From IMG/VR virus record IMGVR_UViG_3300012920_000136, positions 1 through 33,036 of that record: DNA of 33,036 nucleotides; one strand, given 5' to 3'. This document shows, piece after piece, positions 1-7,883 of the stretch. Source of the stretch: a virus. Below the pieces are notes generated by a model. The model ran no database searches and was not told the origin of the DNA. It saw nothing but the letters and a program-made list of their open reading frames with translations. Position 1 is the first letter of the stretch. Each line of letters opens with the position of its first letter. Both the position numbers and the translations under genes were made by a program.

Positions 1-1178
1 GCATCAAATGCGCTAGAACCTTTATAACCTACTGTGAAGTACTGCTTACCAGAGGCTGAGCTGAAGTATGGGTCGATGTAAACACGTACGCGACCGTTCA
101 GGACACCAGCAAAGGTGTTACCTGTATCGTCAACACTCAGGTTGGATGACAGAGCTGGAGTGTAATCCAGGACGCCAGCCATTTGCAGGGCAGAAGCAAC
201 ATCACTCGATGTGATGATGATGTTACCTTTACCGCGACGTGTAGCTTTTGCGATAGCATTGGCTTCACGCTCGATTTGGAAGATCAGACCTTTGAAGCGC
301 TCAACTGACCAACGACCGTTTGAGTCTGTATCCAAGTCATATGTACCAGCAGTTGTGGTATCGTCTTGGGCACCGGCTGTAGCAGTGTAGTTGATTGTAC
401 GAACGATTTCGCGGTTGATTTCAGACAGAATTTCTGCTGACAGGATGTTAGCCAATTCTGTTTCAGCGTCCAGACCATGAATTGCTTTAAGGTCTTGGGC
501 CAGTTCCATTGTGTACTCAGCTTTCAGAGCACGGGAAACGGCTGTTACGCTGACTTTCTCGATTGAGAAAGCCATTTCAGAGAAGGCGTTAGCAGCTGAG
601 TCGCCAAGGGCTTCGCCAGTTGCTGTGCTCATGCCTTGCTGGACTGTATAACCAGAACCAGATGCACGAGACGTTGGATCGCTACCAGCTTGCAACGTAC
701 CGTCAGCACCATCGATTGGGCCGCCGAAGTTAGCTGTGTTAGCGTTTGTTGAACCTGTTGCAGAATGTGAAGTGTTAGCTTCGTTGAACAGTGCTTCGTC
801 GCCACCTTGGCTGTTGAGGCGCGAACGCATTGCGAAGATCAGGCGTGTTGGTCCTGTCATTGGCTGGACGCCGCAGATATCGTATGCGATCAGGTTAGGC
901 ATTGAACGACGAACCAGTGAAATCAGTACTGGGTCGAATGTGTCAATAGCGCCATCAGAAGCAGTGGAGCTAGAAGCGCCCATTGCGTTTGTTGGAGCTG
1001 CCTCACCAAGCAGGCTTGGTGTCGAGTATCCGCCAGAATTCTGACGAGATTCTCTTTCGGTGTTTTCGAGCATAGTTGCGACAACTTGACGTTTATGCGG
1101 ATCTTTGATCTCAGAAAGATCATCGTGATCCAACACAGGCTGCCACTTTTCTACAAGCTCTTCAGTTACATATGACAT
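1..1178 (-). CDS. 23: Major capsid protein gp23 (5' part; cut by window edge)
   Basis: N-terminal 392 codons of a T4 gp23-type major head protein; the C-terminal part lies before base 1. It forms the hexamers of the prohead shell. The start ATG at 1178 follows an AAGGAG ribosome site at good spacing, and a TATAAATA late-promoter match lies 30 nt further upstream. Residues 1-59 look like the removable propeptide: an acidic, Glu/Asp-rich segment ending in LLGE, followed by AAPTNAMG, fits the (L/I)-x-E cleavage rule of the T4 prohead protease. The following sequence (DPVLISLVRRSMPNLIAYD, then GVQPMTGPTRLIFAMRSR) is characteristic of the family. It is last in the order 20-67-21-22-23, as in T4. 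The assignment is firm from sequence and synteny; the cleavage site is inferred. Confidence 0.96.
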   Translation of the reverse strand, partial: MSYVTEELVEKWQPVLDHDDLSEIKDPHKRQVVATMLENTERESRQNSGGYSTPSLLGEAAPTNAMGASSSTASDGAIDTFDPVLISLVRRSMPNLIAYDICGVQPMTGPTRLIFAMRSRLNSQGGDEALFNEANTSHSATGSTNANTANFGGPIDGADGTLQAGSDPTSRASGSGYTVQQGMSTATGEALGDSAANAFSEMAFSIEKVSVTAVSRALKAEYTMELAQDLKAIHGLDAETELANILSAEILSEINREIVRTINYTATAGAQDDTTTAGTYDLDTDSNGRWSVERFKGLIFQIEREANAIAKATRRGKGNIIITSSDVASALQMAGVLDYTPALSSNLSVDDTGNTFAGVLNGRVRVYIDPYFSSASGKQYFTVGYKGSSAFD

Positions 1179-1208
1179 TGGTTTCTCCTTAGATGTACTA
1201 TGTCTTAT

Positions 1209-1216
1209 TATTTATA
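1209..1216 (-). promoter_or_regulatory. T4-type late promoter of gp23
   Basis: Exact TATAAATA on the minus strand, 30 nt before the gp23 start codon, in the short gp22-gp23 gap. This is the T4 late -10 element, which needs no -35 box and is read by the gp55-type sigma factor. The same octamer recurs before several other capsid and tail genes here. Confidence 0.75.
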
Positions 1217-1234
1217 ATTTAAGCTGTTTGAACC

Positions 1235-2389
1235 TTATTTCTTTGTTCTCGAAATGGCATTAACATAGTTAGCCATCTGAGGGTCCGTGAAAGTTGGTTT
1301 AGTTTCCTCATCCAACTCTACCGGCTCCTCATCGTCAGCTGTTACGCTTGTCTCAGAGCTCTTACCGGTGAAGTAAGATTCTTTGATTGTTTCGACTTTA
1401 CGTCTGTAGTCGTCTTCACTTACAAACTCAAGACCTTCTGTCAGAGACGTCAGCTTGTCAGCTTCTGTGTCTGTCAGATCTTCAGCGATATCAGAAACGA
1501 TTACTGTAGCAACGTGGCCTTGCAATTGTTTCTTCAATTCGATGTTTTCTTCAATTTGTGAATTGAGTGAAGCCTCATACTCGTCAACCTTGGCTGCGAG
1601 TTCCTCAGCCACATCGACTTTATCCTCTGGGATATCGATATAGTGTTCAGTGAACAAGTCTTTCAGACCTTCCATGAACTCCGTGGCAATAGTTGAACGG
1701 ATACCTGAGTCAACAGCAAGCTCATTCTCTTTCATCCAACCTTCAACAACATACTCGAGGTAGTCATCAAGTTTGGTTTCCATTTGAGCAGCCATCTCTT
1801 CTTTGGCTTCCGTGATTTCTTTTTCAACATCAACAGTTACTTTTTCAAGTGTTTCGTTGATTTTCGATACAACAGCGGCTTCGAAGATTGTAGTAGCTTT
1901 TTCAACAAAGTCTTCAGACAAATCCTCACCACTAAACATAGCGGCGACATCTTCTGAGATGTCCAGATCTTCAGCACCTACTTTCAGACCTTCGTCTGAT
2001 TTAAGTGTAATAGTGTCTTCTTCTGTTGTTTCTTCAACTTCTTCTTCTGAAAGAGCTGCGGCCAGCTTACCAAACTTGGCTTCGAGATCTGCAGTGCTCA
2101 TGCTTTGCATTTCTTTAACCATAGCATTGACCATGCCAGCTTTTGTTTTAGGGGTTTTAACTGTAGCTTTCGCTTCAGGAGCAGCACCACTATCGCCAGG
2201 CGTAGCAACATTAGATGAACCTTGGGCAGCCTGTGGCTCACTTTGGTCTTTATCACCTTTACGCTTTTTAGCTTTGGCACTAGTTGGTTCTGGAACTTCG
2301 GAAGGGTCGCCCATGCTTGATTTAAACTCGTCAAGCTCTTGGGTATCAACTACTTCCTCGGTTTCGACTTCGTAGTTTTCTTCAGACAT
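1235..2389 (-). CDS. 22: Prohead scaffold (core) protein gp22
   Basis: 384-residue, very acidic, Glu/Lys/Ala-rich protein between the protease gp21 and the capsid gp23, the position of T4 gene 22. In T4 the protein forms the internal core around which the capsid assembles and is then degraded by gp21 and expelled. No enzymatic motif is seen. Residues about 40-95 form a low-complexity Lys/Pro/Ala/Ser segment. The rest reads as long charged helices, probably coiled coils, with many Glu residues in L/I-x-E contexts suitable for the prohead protease. It is longer than T4 gp22 (about 269 residues). Its own late-promoter octamer lies 36 nt upstream. The assignment rests on composition and synteny, because scaffold proteins diverge quickly. 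Confidence 0.88.
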   Translation of the reverse strand: MSEENYEVETEEVVDTQELDEFKSSMGDPSEVPEPTSAKAKKRKGDKDQSEPQAAQGSSNVATPGDSGAAPEAKATVKTPKTKAGMVNAMVKEMQSMSTADLEAKFGKLAAALSEEEVEETTEEDTITLKSDEGLKVGAEDLDISEDVAAMFSGEDLSEDFVEKATTIFEAAVVSKINETLEKVTVDVEKEITEAKEEMAAQMETKLDDYLEYVVEGWMKENELAVDSGIRSTIATEFMEGLKDLFTEHYIDIPEDKVDVAEELAAKVDEYEASLNSQIEENIELKKQLQGHVATVIVSDIAEDLTDTEADKLTSLTEGLEFVSEDDYRRKVETIKESYFTGKSSETSVTADDEEPVELDEETKPTFTDPQMANYVNAISRTKK

Positions 2390-2425
2390 TTGTTTGACTC
2401 CTTAATAGTCTTATATCCGTAGTAT

Positions 2426-2433
2426 TATTTATA
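2426..2433 (-). promoter_or_regulatory. T4-type late promoter of gp22
   Basis: Exact TATAAATA on the minus strand in the gp21-gp22 gap, 36 nt upstream of the gp22 start. It would allow the scaffold and capsid genes to be transcribed separately from the protease gene upstream. Confidence 0.72.
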
Positions 2434-2444
2434 AAAGTACAACT

Positions 2445-3101
2445 TTATAGCTTTGAAACAAAGTCTTCAAATACTTTGAGCTTAACTTGTTCCAATTTGG
2501 CAGACGTTGCCTGTTTAATTTGTTCATGGTGATAGGCGGCATCAACTTCTTTGAATAAACCGTTATCCCATACCCACTCTTTGCCTTCCATAATTCCGTC
2601 AACATATGCATCTGGAGCTGATGGATCAGCAACAATATCTGCCGCAGTGGCGAGATGAAAGTCCGATTGGACCATTTGTGTTCCGTCTCTTGTTGGTTTC
2701 AAAGAACCCATACCGCGTGACGATACACCCAACTGAGCACCACCTTCCATAAGATTTTTTACAATCTTACCCATTGGTGTGTCCAGAATCTTTGCTTTAC
2801 CCATGAAGTTGTTACCATCTTGTTTTAACTCAGTAATCATGTGCGATACACGATCCAAGTTGATGGTAGGTCCTGAAGGGTGACCAAGCTCACCGAGAGC
2901 TCTATTTTTTTCAACGTAGTTTTCATTATACTTGTCGACTTCTTTTGCAAGTGTATCAACAGGATACATACGTCCATTTCTATTTTTTATTCCACCTTGC
3001 ATAAACACACCTTGAATATACTGTTCTTTTTTGCCAGTAGCTTCGTCGATGATTTCTTCGCTAAGGAAAATGTCTTCGGTAAGTTCGGTAATCAGTTTCA
3101 T
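2445..3101 (-). CDS. 21: Prohead core protease gp21
   Basis: 218-residue serine protease of the T4 gp21 family, which matures the prohead by cutting capsid and core proteins after (L/I)-x-E. Visible family motifs are ELGHPSG with the candidate catalytic His74, and LGVSSRGMGS with the candidate nucleophile among Ser127/Ser128. The N-terminal pattern GVFMQGGIKNRNGRMYP is also typical. The ATG at 3101 is chosen over an in-frame ATG at 3122 because AAGGGG lies 8 nt before it and because the upstream start would run into the preceding gene. The length matches T4 gp21 (about 212 residues). It sits directly before scaffold gp22 as in T4. Confidence 0.94.
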   Translation of the reverse strand: MKLITELTEDIFLSEEIIDEATGKKEQYIQGVFMQGGIKNRNGRMYPVDTLAKEVDKYNENYVEKNRALGELGHPSGPTINLDRVSHMITELKQDGNNFMGKAKILDTPMGKIVKNLMEGGAQLGVSSRGMGSLKPTRDGTQMVQSDFHLATAADIVADPSAPDAYVDGIMEGKEWVWDNGLFKEVDAAYHHEQIKQATSAKLEQVKLKVFEDFVSKL

Positions 3102-3105
3102 TTTT

Positions 3106-3372
3106 TTATCCCCTTGATACATTCGTTGCTTTTACACCAGCAACTGAAATAATTGTATCTGTAGGTTGTTTTCTTAGAATGATAGATGCACCAGCTTCTA
3201 GCATGATGGATCCAGCATCTCCACCACCATTTTGTGGTGATACAGTATTAGCAACTGTAATAACTTGTTCTGATCCAACTGTGTTTACACAATACACATA
3301 AGATGCTTTACTGACATTATTAGCTGCAGCAAGGCCTGTGTAAGCTGATTTTACTTTTACTACAGCTGTCAT
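3106..3372 (-). CDS. Small beta-rich protein between the prohead core genes and gp21 (unknown)
   Basis: 88-residue protein not recognised with confidence. The sequence alternates short hydrophobic strands with Gly/Asn/Thr turns (VITVANTV, SIMLEAGASIILRK, TIISVAGVKATNV), suggesting a small all-beta fold. It has no signal peptide or membrane segment. It is packed between the 113-residue gene (1-nt gap) and gp21 (4-nt gap), so it is expressed with the prohead genes. T4 itself has no gene at this exact place. A minor capsid, decoration or head-tail component is a reasonable guess from position and fold, but not shown. Confidence 0.7.
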   Translation of the reverse strand: MTAVVKVKSAYTGLAAANNVSKASYVYCVNTVGSEQVITVANTVSPQNGGGDAGSIMLEAGASIILRKQPTDTIISVAGVKATNVSRG

Positions 3373-3373
3373 C

Positions 3374-3715
3374 TTATGCTCCTGATGTTACTGGCTTAAG
3401 GTCACCCTGGCGTTTATCGCCACGACGAGCTGGTGTTTGTGAGTCTTGAGCACGTTTCAAGAATGTAGCAAAGTCAATCTTCTTTGGTGCTTCTGAATTA
3501 GGATGTGTTTCTTTGCTTGTATCCTGTTTACCAGATGAAGTAAACTGATTATCTTGAGCAACAGGGTGTTCTTTTTTTGCAGTAACGTGAGCATCCTTGA
3601 AATCTTGCTCGCCTTTTGAGCGAGGTTTGATATCAGTGGCTTCTTTATCATCGTCTGCTGGAGCAACATAGTCAGCAGCCATGTTGTTTTCCATTAAGTC
3701 TTTAAAGCTCTTCAT
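3374..3715 (-). CDS. Hydrophilic protein in the gp68 position, possible prohead core component
   Basis: 113-residue, strongly charged, low-hydrophobicity protein that starts MKSFKDLMEN and is rich in Lys, Asp, Gln, Ser and Pro, hence probably disordered. A short conserved-looking helix IDFATFLKRAQDSQ lies near residues 80-93, followed by a basic tail. It overlaps the preceding acidic gp67-like gene by 14 nt and precedes the 88-residue gene. T4 has the prohead core gene 68 at this location between 67 and 21, so a core role is plausible by position. I see no convincing sequence similarity to gp68. A cargo or scaffold-linked role fits equally well. Confidence 0.72.
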   Translation of the reverse strand: MKSFKDLMENNMAADYVAPADDDKEATDIKPRSKGEQDFKDAHVTAKKEHPVAQDNQFTSSGKQDTSKETHPNSEAPKKIDFATFLKRAQDSQTPARRGDKRQGDLKPVTSGA

Positions 3716-4013
3716 CAGATTCCTCTTCTGTTTCAGGTTCTTCGCTGTCTTCTACTTCTGGTTCCAATTCGATGTCGTCATCTAGATCTTCATCTTCATC
3801 TTCACCGCCAATAGGTTCATCAGCTACATCCCCAATAGTTTCATCGCCAAACATTGAAGATGCAATATCGTGTTGTTTTACTGCAATTGCATCAGCAACT
3901 TTGGTATAGAGCATTGCGTCAACTTCATTTTTAAAGTTTGTAGCGTCACCATTCAATGCATACTGTACAGCTTTTTGAGCTGGAGACACTTCAATTTCTG
4001 TTTCATCGTCCAT
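3702..4013 (-). CDS. 67: Prohead core protein, gp67-like
   Basis: 103-residue protein with a helical N-terminal part (residues 10-55, including VDAMLYTKVADAIAVKQ) followed by an almost purely Asp/Glu tail from residue 66. T4 gp67 has the same two-part plan, is about 80 residues long, and lies at the same place between portal gp20 and protease gp21. It is an internal prohead core protein cleaved during maturation. A TATAAATA late-promoter octamer lies 21 nt upstream of the start and would drive the 67-to-21 block. The assignment rests on synteny, size and the acidic tail; acidic tails alone would be weak evidence. Confidence 0.8.
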   Translation of the reverse strand: MDDETEIEVSPAQKAVQYALNGDATNFKNEVDAMLYTKVADAIAVKQHDIASSMFGDETIGDVADEPIGGEDEDEDLDDDIELEPEVEDSEEPETEEESDEEL

Positions 4014-4034
4014 TTTATAACTCCTATATGTACT

Positions 4035-4042
4035 TATTTATA
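4035..4042 (-). promoter_or_regulatory. T4-type late promoter of the gp67-like gene
   Basis: Exact TATAAATA on the minus strand in the 44-base gap between the collagen-like gene and the gp67-like gene, 21 nt before its start codon. Its position would uncouple the prohead core block from the collagen-like gene upstream. Confidence 0.72.
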
Positions 4043-4057
4043 AGACTTTAATATTCA

Positions 4058-5590
4058 TTATGGGAATAGTTTTGTTCCGGCAGCGTTATATACCTCTAAA
4101 GGTCCTGATAGGTCAGAGTAATTGCCTGAAAAAGACGATGTACCCGCACCTATCAGTGTTCTAACCTCTGCTGCTGTGATACCTGATTTGAGTTCTGGTG
4201 TACCACTATTATCAATTATCGCAATTTTGCCTTCTGTGGTAGCGATAGATGAATTGGTATTTGCAAGTGCTGCCTTTGTTTGAACATCACCTGTTGTATA
4301 GCTTGAGCTATCTAATTTTGTTGCAATGAAAGCATTAGTATTACCTAATGCTGCTTTTGTTTGTACATCAGCAGTAGTATAACTTGATGTAGCAAGTTTT
4401 GTGGCTATTGCTACATTTGTATTTGCTAGAGCTGCTTTGTCTTGTACATCACCCGTTGTGTATGATGATGAAGCTAGTTTAGTAGCTATAGCAGCATTTG
4501 TATTAGCCAATGCGGCCTTATCTTGAACATCTGCCGTTGTATATGAACTTGAATTTAGTTTAGTTGCAATGAATGCATTTGTGTTAGCTAGTGCAGCCTT
4601 GTCTTGTATGGCGCTTGTTGCTACCAATGAATTTACATTGGCAACTTGCATTCTATCAGAAACCAATACACGTATAGCTGTATTGGTAGCAACTATACCT
4701 GATCTTGCTAAACTGTCTGATGTACTTCCACCGCCAGATGCATCAGCACCAACAAACTTACCAGATGACGAATCAAATTTTAAAAACTTACCATCTACTT
4801 TTGCAGTTGCTCGATCAACATCATCTAGAAACTCTAAACGTACTTCACCACCACCAGATGATCCGCCACCCATAGTAGCAGCACGACGAATATCAGCTTT
4901 GAACTTTTCAACATCTTTAATTATAGGTTCAATGTCAGGTGTTTTTCCATCTTCACCTTTTGGTCCTACCGGGCCTTGAGGTCCAGGAGAACCTTTCTCC
5001 CCTGCAGGACCTTGTGGACCTTGCTGTCCTTCAGGACCAGTGAGACCTCGTTCACCCTTTTCACCGTCAGCCCCATCTTGTCCAGACTCGCCTTTTTCAC
5101 CTTGTATTCCTTGTTCACCTTTTGGACCGATTGGTCCCATGAGCCCACGCTCACCAGGTTCACCCGCCACACCGGTTGCACCTTGTTCACCTTTTTCTCC
5201 TTTAGGACCTTGAGGTCCTTGATGACCTCTTGGACCTTGTTCACCTCTAAGACCTTGAGGTCCAATTGGTCCTTCTGGACCTGTATCACCTTTTTCGCCT
5301 CTTTCACCTTGAGAACCTTGAGGTCCACCAGCAGGTCCTTGTGGACCCTGTGGACCTTGTTCACCGGCATCGCCTTTTGGACCTTGTGGACCTGTTAATC
5401 CTTGAGGACCTTGTGGACCTGCTGGTCCAGGCTCACCTTGTTCACCTAGTAAACCAGGTACACCTTGAGGACCCTCTGGACCTTCTATTAATGTGGGATA
5501 TTGTACACTTTCATCAACCTGTTTGGCAACAGTTTTTTCAACGTGTTTAAGAAGCGCTGCTAATAGCTTAGCCTTTTCGACATCATTCAT
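4058..5590 (-). CDS. Collagen-like repeat protein, putative virion fibre
   Basis: 510-residue protein in four parts: a helical N-terminus (1-36), 60 Gly-X-Y triplets (37-217) with one extra Gly at 88, a Gly/Ser-rich linker with a short globular stretch (about 218-327), and about 4.7 tandem 27-residue repeats (328-454) before a short C-terminal tail. The GXY block is rich in GPQ, GPK, GEK and GER and should form a homotrimeric triple helix. The start at 5590 is preferred to the ATG at 5596 because GAGG lies 6 nt before it. The gene starts inside the end of gp20 (8-nt overlap), so it is probably co-translated with the portal, and a late promoter follows it. T4 has no such gene here. Function as a head fibre or adhesin is inferred from the repeats and the location. 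Confidence 0.9.
   Translation of the reverse strand: MNDVEKAKLLAALLKHVEKTVAKQVDESVQYPTLIEGPEGPQGVPGLLGEQGEPGPAGPQGPQGLTGPQGPKGDAGEQGPQGPQGPAGGPQGSQGERGEKGDTGPEGPIGPQGLRGEQGPRGHQGPQGPKGEKGEQGATGVAGEPGERGLMGPIGPKGEQGIQGEKGESGQDGADGEKGERGLTGPEGQQGPQGPAGEKGSPGPQGPVGPKGEDGKTPDIEPIIKDVEKFKADIRRAATMGGGSSGGGEVRLEFLDDVDRATAKVDGKFLKFDSSSGKFVGADASGGGSTSDSLARSGIVATNTAIRVLVSDRMQVANVNSLVATSAIQDKAALANTNAFIATKLNSSSYTTADVQDKAALANTNAAIATKLASSSYTTGDVQDKAALANTNVAIATKLATSSYTTADVQTKAALGNTNAFIATKLDSSSYTTGDVQTKAALANTNSSIATTEGKIAIIDNSGTPELKSGITAAEVRTLIGAGTSSFSGNYSDLSGPLEVYNAAGTKLFP
4229..4609 (-). repeat. Tandem 81-bp coding repeat (27 residues, about 4.7 units)
   Basis: Units begin (I/V)Q(D/T)KAAL and end SSSYTT(A/G)D, at residues 328-354, 355-381, 382-408, 409-435 and a partial 436-454 of the collagen-like protein. 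The protein repeats are nearly identical while third codon positions differ, so the array is maintained at protein level and is not a very recent duplication. A degenerate earlier copy ([12 protein letters not shown]) precedes it. The units probably form a trimeric helical stalk. Confidence 0.9.
4940..5482 (-). repeat. Collagen Gly-X-Y repeat tract (60 triplets)
   Basis: Coding tract for uninterrupted Gly-X-Y triplets except for a single extra Gly at residue 88, giving 17 triplets, G, then 43 triplets. At the DNA level it is a 9-base-periodic mosaic of codons such as GGTCCTCAAGGT. Spurious long open frames on both strands are a by-product of this periodicity. Confidence 0.95.
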
Positions 5591-7229
5591 CGTCATCCTC
5601 GACTACTGTTGACATAAATTCAGTCATTTGTTCAACCAGTCGTTTCTCATCATCTGAAGGCTCGCTAGGAGGGATGAACGGTTCTATAGGAATAAATGAT
5701 TCTTCTTGTGGAGCATCTTCGCCCTCATCATCATCATATTCTCCAGCAGCTTGCTCAGCTGAAATCTCTTTGTCAATACGTTCAATATCTTTTTCTGTCT
5801 GTCTAAGAACTTCTTCTCTGACATATTTTTGACTGAAATACTTACCAACATATTGATCCAAATCATTGAGAAGAGTCATTCTTTCTCTCATCAACTCGCC
5901 AGCTTTCATCTCAGCGTAGTGATTGTCTTCTGCATAGTGAAAGAAAATATCCTTCTTCATACCATGCCATTCTTCTCTGGTTGTAACACCTTTGAGAAGA
6001 AGCTGAGTTTCAAGAATTTTGTAGAACATCTCATTAAATCTTGAGCGAAGTCGATTAATAAATTTCTTAAACTTAATCTCATCTCTAGTAATCTCTGAAG
6101 CACGACCAAGGTTGAATTGGTTTTCAGCTTCCATTCTGGAGATAGGAACATTCAATGATTTGTATAACTTTTTGCGGAAGTAGTCAACATCTTCCATTTC
6201 GCCAAGGTTTTGTCCACCAGGAAGAGTTGAAATCTCTGTACCACGACCACCTTCACGACGAGGAAGCCAGAAGTCTTCCATCATAGTCATAAATTTACGG
6301 TCGTCTCTAACTTCACCAGTCGATGCATCATAGACCAGTTTGTTTTTATGCTTAACCATCATGTCGCGAAGATATTGTTCAGCTTTCATCTTAGGCAGAT
6401 TACCCACGTCGATATAGAAGATCCGACGCTCTGGTGCTCTTGACAGACGATAGATAACAACAGCATCCTCAAGCATACGAAGCTGGTTAAGTGGTTTGAT
6501 TGCTTTGTGTAGATATGATAGTACGTGTTTATTGTCTTTTGAGTAGTGACCAGAGTGACAATATACTACTGAATCTGAGGAAATCTTTAGACCTTGAGTC
6601 TGACCATTCTTCAGACCTTTAGGTGCATAGAGGAAGTACTCGTTGAACCCTTTTGGAAGTGGGATAGACTTTCCATCCATAGCTTGGATTTCTGTCTTCT
6701 GTTTCTTCTTCTCTCTAACTTTCTTAATTTTACGTGGATCAATGTAGCGAAGTTCCTTGATACCTTCTCTAGGATTCTTCTCATCAATCATCATGTGGTA
6801 GTAGTGACGTCCATCAACATACCATCTTCTGAAAATCTCGTAGCCTTTATTTTGAAAGTCAACCAGTTTGAGGACATTATCAAACTCAGCTCTGATTGTT
6901 TTCTTGATACTTGCGCTGTAGTTTAGATTCTCAACATCGATAGCAACTGGTGCAATATCACCTTCAATAATGATTGCTTCGTTTACAATGTCATCTACAG
7001 CCTGGTCACATTCGGCTTGAAGGACCATATCACGATAGCGAGTCACTAACTCGCCTTCTGTTTTTGCTGCACCCTCCATATCAACGTAGGTGCCGTATGC
7101 ACCGCCGGGAGCAAGCTCTAAAGCACCATCCATATTTTCTGGTGGTGCGAAAGACCTTACCTGTTGATTTTCTTCGTTTGGTTTTTCCGGGGTGCCAAAT
7201 TTGAACCCGAATAGGTTATATTCTGCCAT
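5583..7229 (-). CDS. 20: Portal vertex protein gp20
   Basis: 548-residue portal protein of the T4 family, which forms the dodecameric ring at the unique capsid vertex through which DNA is pumped by the terminase and to which the neck attaches. Characteristic stretches are [15 protein letters not shown] (131-145) and [13 protein letters not shown] (161-173). Later comes a conserved core with [20 protein letters not shown] and [17 protein letters not shown]. The C-terminus is a Glu/Asp-rich tail. Length is close to T4 gp20 (524). The gene follows tube gp19 as in T4, and its end overlaps the start of the collagen-like gene. A CATAAATA late-promoter variant lies 31 nt upstream. Confidence 0.97.
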   Translation of the reverse strand: MAEYNLFGFKFGTPEKPNEENQQVRSFAPPENMDGALELAPGGAYGTYVDMEGAAKTEGELVTRYRDMVLQAECDQAVDDIVNEAIIIEGDIAPVAIDVENLNYSASIKKTIRAEFDNVLKLVDFQNKGYEIFRRWYVDGRHYYHMMIDEKNPREGIKELRYIDPRKIKKVREKKKQKTEIQAMDGKSIPLPKGFNEYFLYAPKGLKNGQTQGLKISSDSVVYCHSGHYSKDNKHVLSYLHKAIKPLNQLRMLEDAVVIYRLSRAPERRIFYIDVGNLPKMKAEQYLRDMMVKHKNKLVYDASTGEVRDDRKFMTMMEDFWLPRREGGRGTEISTLPGGQNLGEMEDVDYFRKKLYKSLNVPISRMEAENQFNLGRASEITRDEIKFKKFINRLRSRFNEMFYKILETQLLLKGVTTREEWHGMKKDIFFHYAEDNHYAEMKAGELMRERMTLLNDLDQYVGKYFSQKYVREEVLRQTEKDIERIDKEISAEQAAGEYDDDEGEDAPQEESFIPIEPFIPPSEPSDDEKRLVEQMTEFMSTVVEDDDE

Positions 7230-7245
7230 TTTATACCTCAGTTAA

Positions 7246-7276
7246 GGGGGCTGCATATCTTATTTATGCAACCCCC
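7246..7276 (-). terminator. Hairpin between gp19 and gp20
   Basis: Two 11-base arms, 7246-7256 and 7266-7276, pair with one mismatch around a 9-base loop; on the minus strand GGGGGTTGCAT faces ATGCAGCCCCC. The hairpin lies 16 nt after the gp19 stop. No clear U-run follows it, so it may act as a leaky terminator, an RNA 3'-end stabiliser or a processing site instead of a strong terminator. The only late-promoter-like octamer before gp20 spans its loop. Confidence 0.6.
7261..7268 (-). promoter_or_regulatory. Late promoter candidate of gp20 (CATAAATA)
   Basis: One-base variant of TATAAATA, 31 nt before the gp20 start codon, a spacing like that of the exact copies before gp23 and gp18. It sits in the loop and inner stem of the gp19-gp20 hairpin. 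Confidence 0.5.
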
Positions 7277-7292
7277 ATCACTTATTCACTAA

Positions 7293-7856
7293 TTAGCCAG
7301 CGACTGTATTAGTCGTCTCGCCACCGCCTTGAGCTACTTTCCAGTAGTCATAAGCGAAGGAAACCTGGAATTCTTCAATTGCATCCTGATCCCAACTCAG
7401 ATCAATCGGAGCGATTGATGTTGGATAGATGCCGATGAATTCGTAGGTTCTAAGAAGCTGACCTTCTTTACCAAACTGCTTAACTGTAGCAACTTGTTTG
7501 TAAGAAGTAGCACCTTCTGTAGAAACCATACCAGGAAGTCTGGTGTTTCCTTCATGCAGATTGATTTGGTTTGACCAAGTTTCCAGTGCATTTCTGATCT
7601 GAAAGTCTTCGTCATTAAGAACCGTTACAGTCCAGTCAGCAAATGTTCGGTTACCTGCATACTTGATCTGACGACCAAAGTAGCTTTGTGTAATCGTGTT
7701 AATTGTTGCTTCTGGAACCTGAGCAGCTCTTACCAGCACAGGAGCGTTTGGAACACTTGGAACTGATGCTGGAGTCTCGATAGTCACCTCAAACAGGGAA
7801 TTACGAGCACCGCCAAATCTAAGGCCTGACTTAAAGTCGTTTACGTTGAAAGCCAT
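7293..7856 (-). CDS. 19: Tail tube protein gp19
   Basis: 187-residue T4 gp19-type tube subunit, which stacks as hexameric rings inside the contractile sheath. Family features include the N-terminal MAFNVNDFKSGLRFGGARNS, the central region with the GRQIKYAGNRTFADWTVTV block, and the C-terminal WDQDAIEEFQVSFAYDYW. It is slightly longer than T4 gp19 (163) because of a Gly/Thr-rich C-terminal tail. The ATG at 7856 follows an AGGAG ribosome site. The gene lies directly after sheath gp18 and before portal gp20, as in T4. Confidence 0.97.
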   Translation of the reverse strand: MAFNVNDFKSGLRFGGARNSLFEVTIETPASVPSVPNAPVLVRAAQVPEATINTITQSYFGRQIKYAGNRTFADWTVTVLNDEDFQIRNALETWSNQINLHEGNTRLPGMVSTEGATSYKQVATVKQFGKEGQLLRTYEFIGIYPTSIAPIDLSWDQDAIEEFQVSFAYDYWKVAQGGGETTNTVAG

Positions 7857-7875
7857 TTACTTTCTCCTCTTTCCC

Positions 7876-7883
7876 TATTTATT
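7876..7883 (-). promoter_or_regulatory. Weak late promoter candidate of gp19 (AATAAATA)
   Basis: One-base variant of TATAAATA overlapping the gp18 stop codon, 19 nt before the gp19 ATG. The leader would be very short, so this is the least convincing of the late-promoter matches. Confidence 0.3.

Noticed and set aside
736-1044. Plus-strand open frame of 102 residues opposite gp23
   Set aside because: Fully antisense to the conserved capsid protein and without family features.
1803-2375. Plus-strand open frame of 190 residues opposite gp22
   Set aside because: The Ser/Ala/Val-rich translation is the mirror of the Glu/Ala/Lys-rich scaffold gene; no ribosome site or promoter.
3102-3122. Upstream ATG for gp21 at 3122
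   Set aside because: It would overlap the preceding gene, and the strong AAGGGG site is placed for the ATG at 3101, which also gives the usual family N-terminus.
4229-4609. Possible CRISPR-like array
   Set aside because: The repeats are 81-base in-frame coding units with no unique spacers; they belong to the collagen-like protein.
4976-5398. Plus-strand open frame of 140 residues opposite the collagen tract
   Set aside because: A by-product of the 9-base periodic GXY codons; the translation is a Phe/Thr/Leu/Trp-rich low-complexity string, no ribosome site, and the opposite strand is clearly coding.
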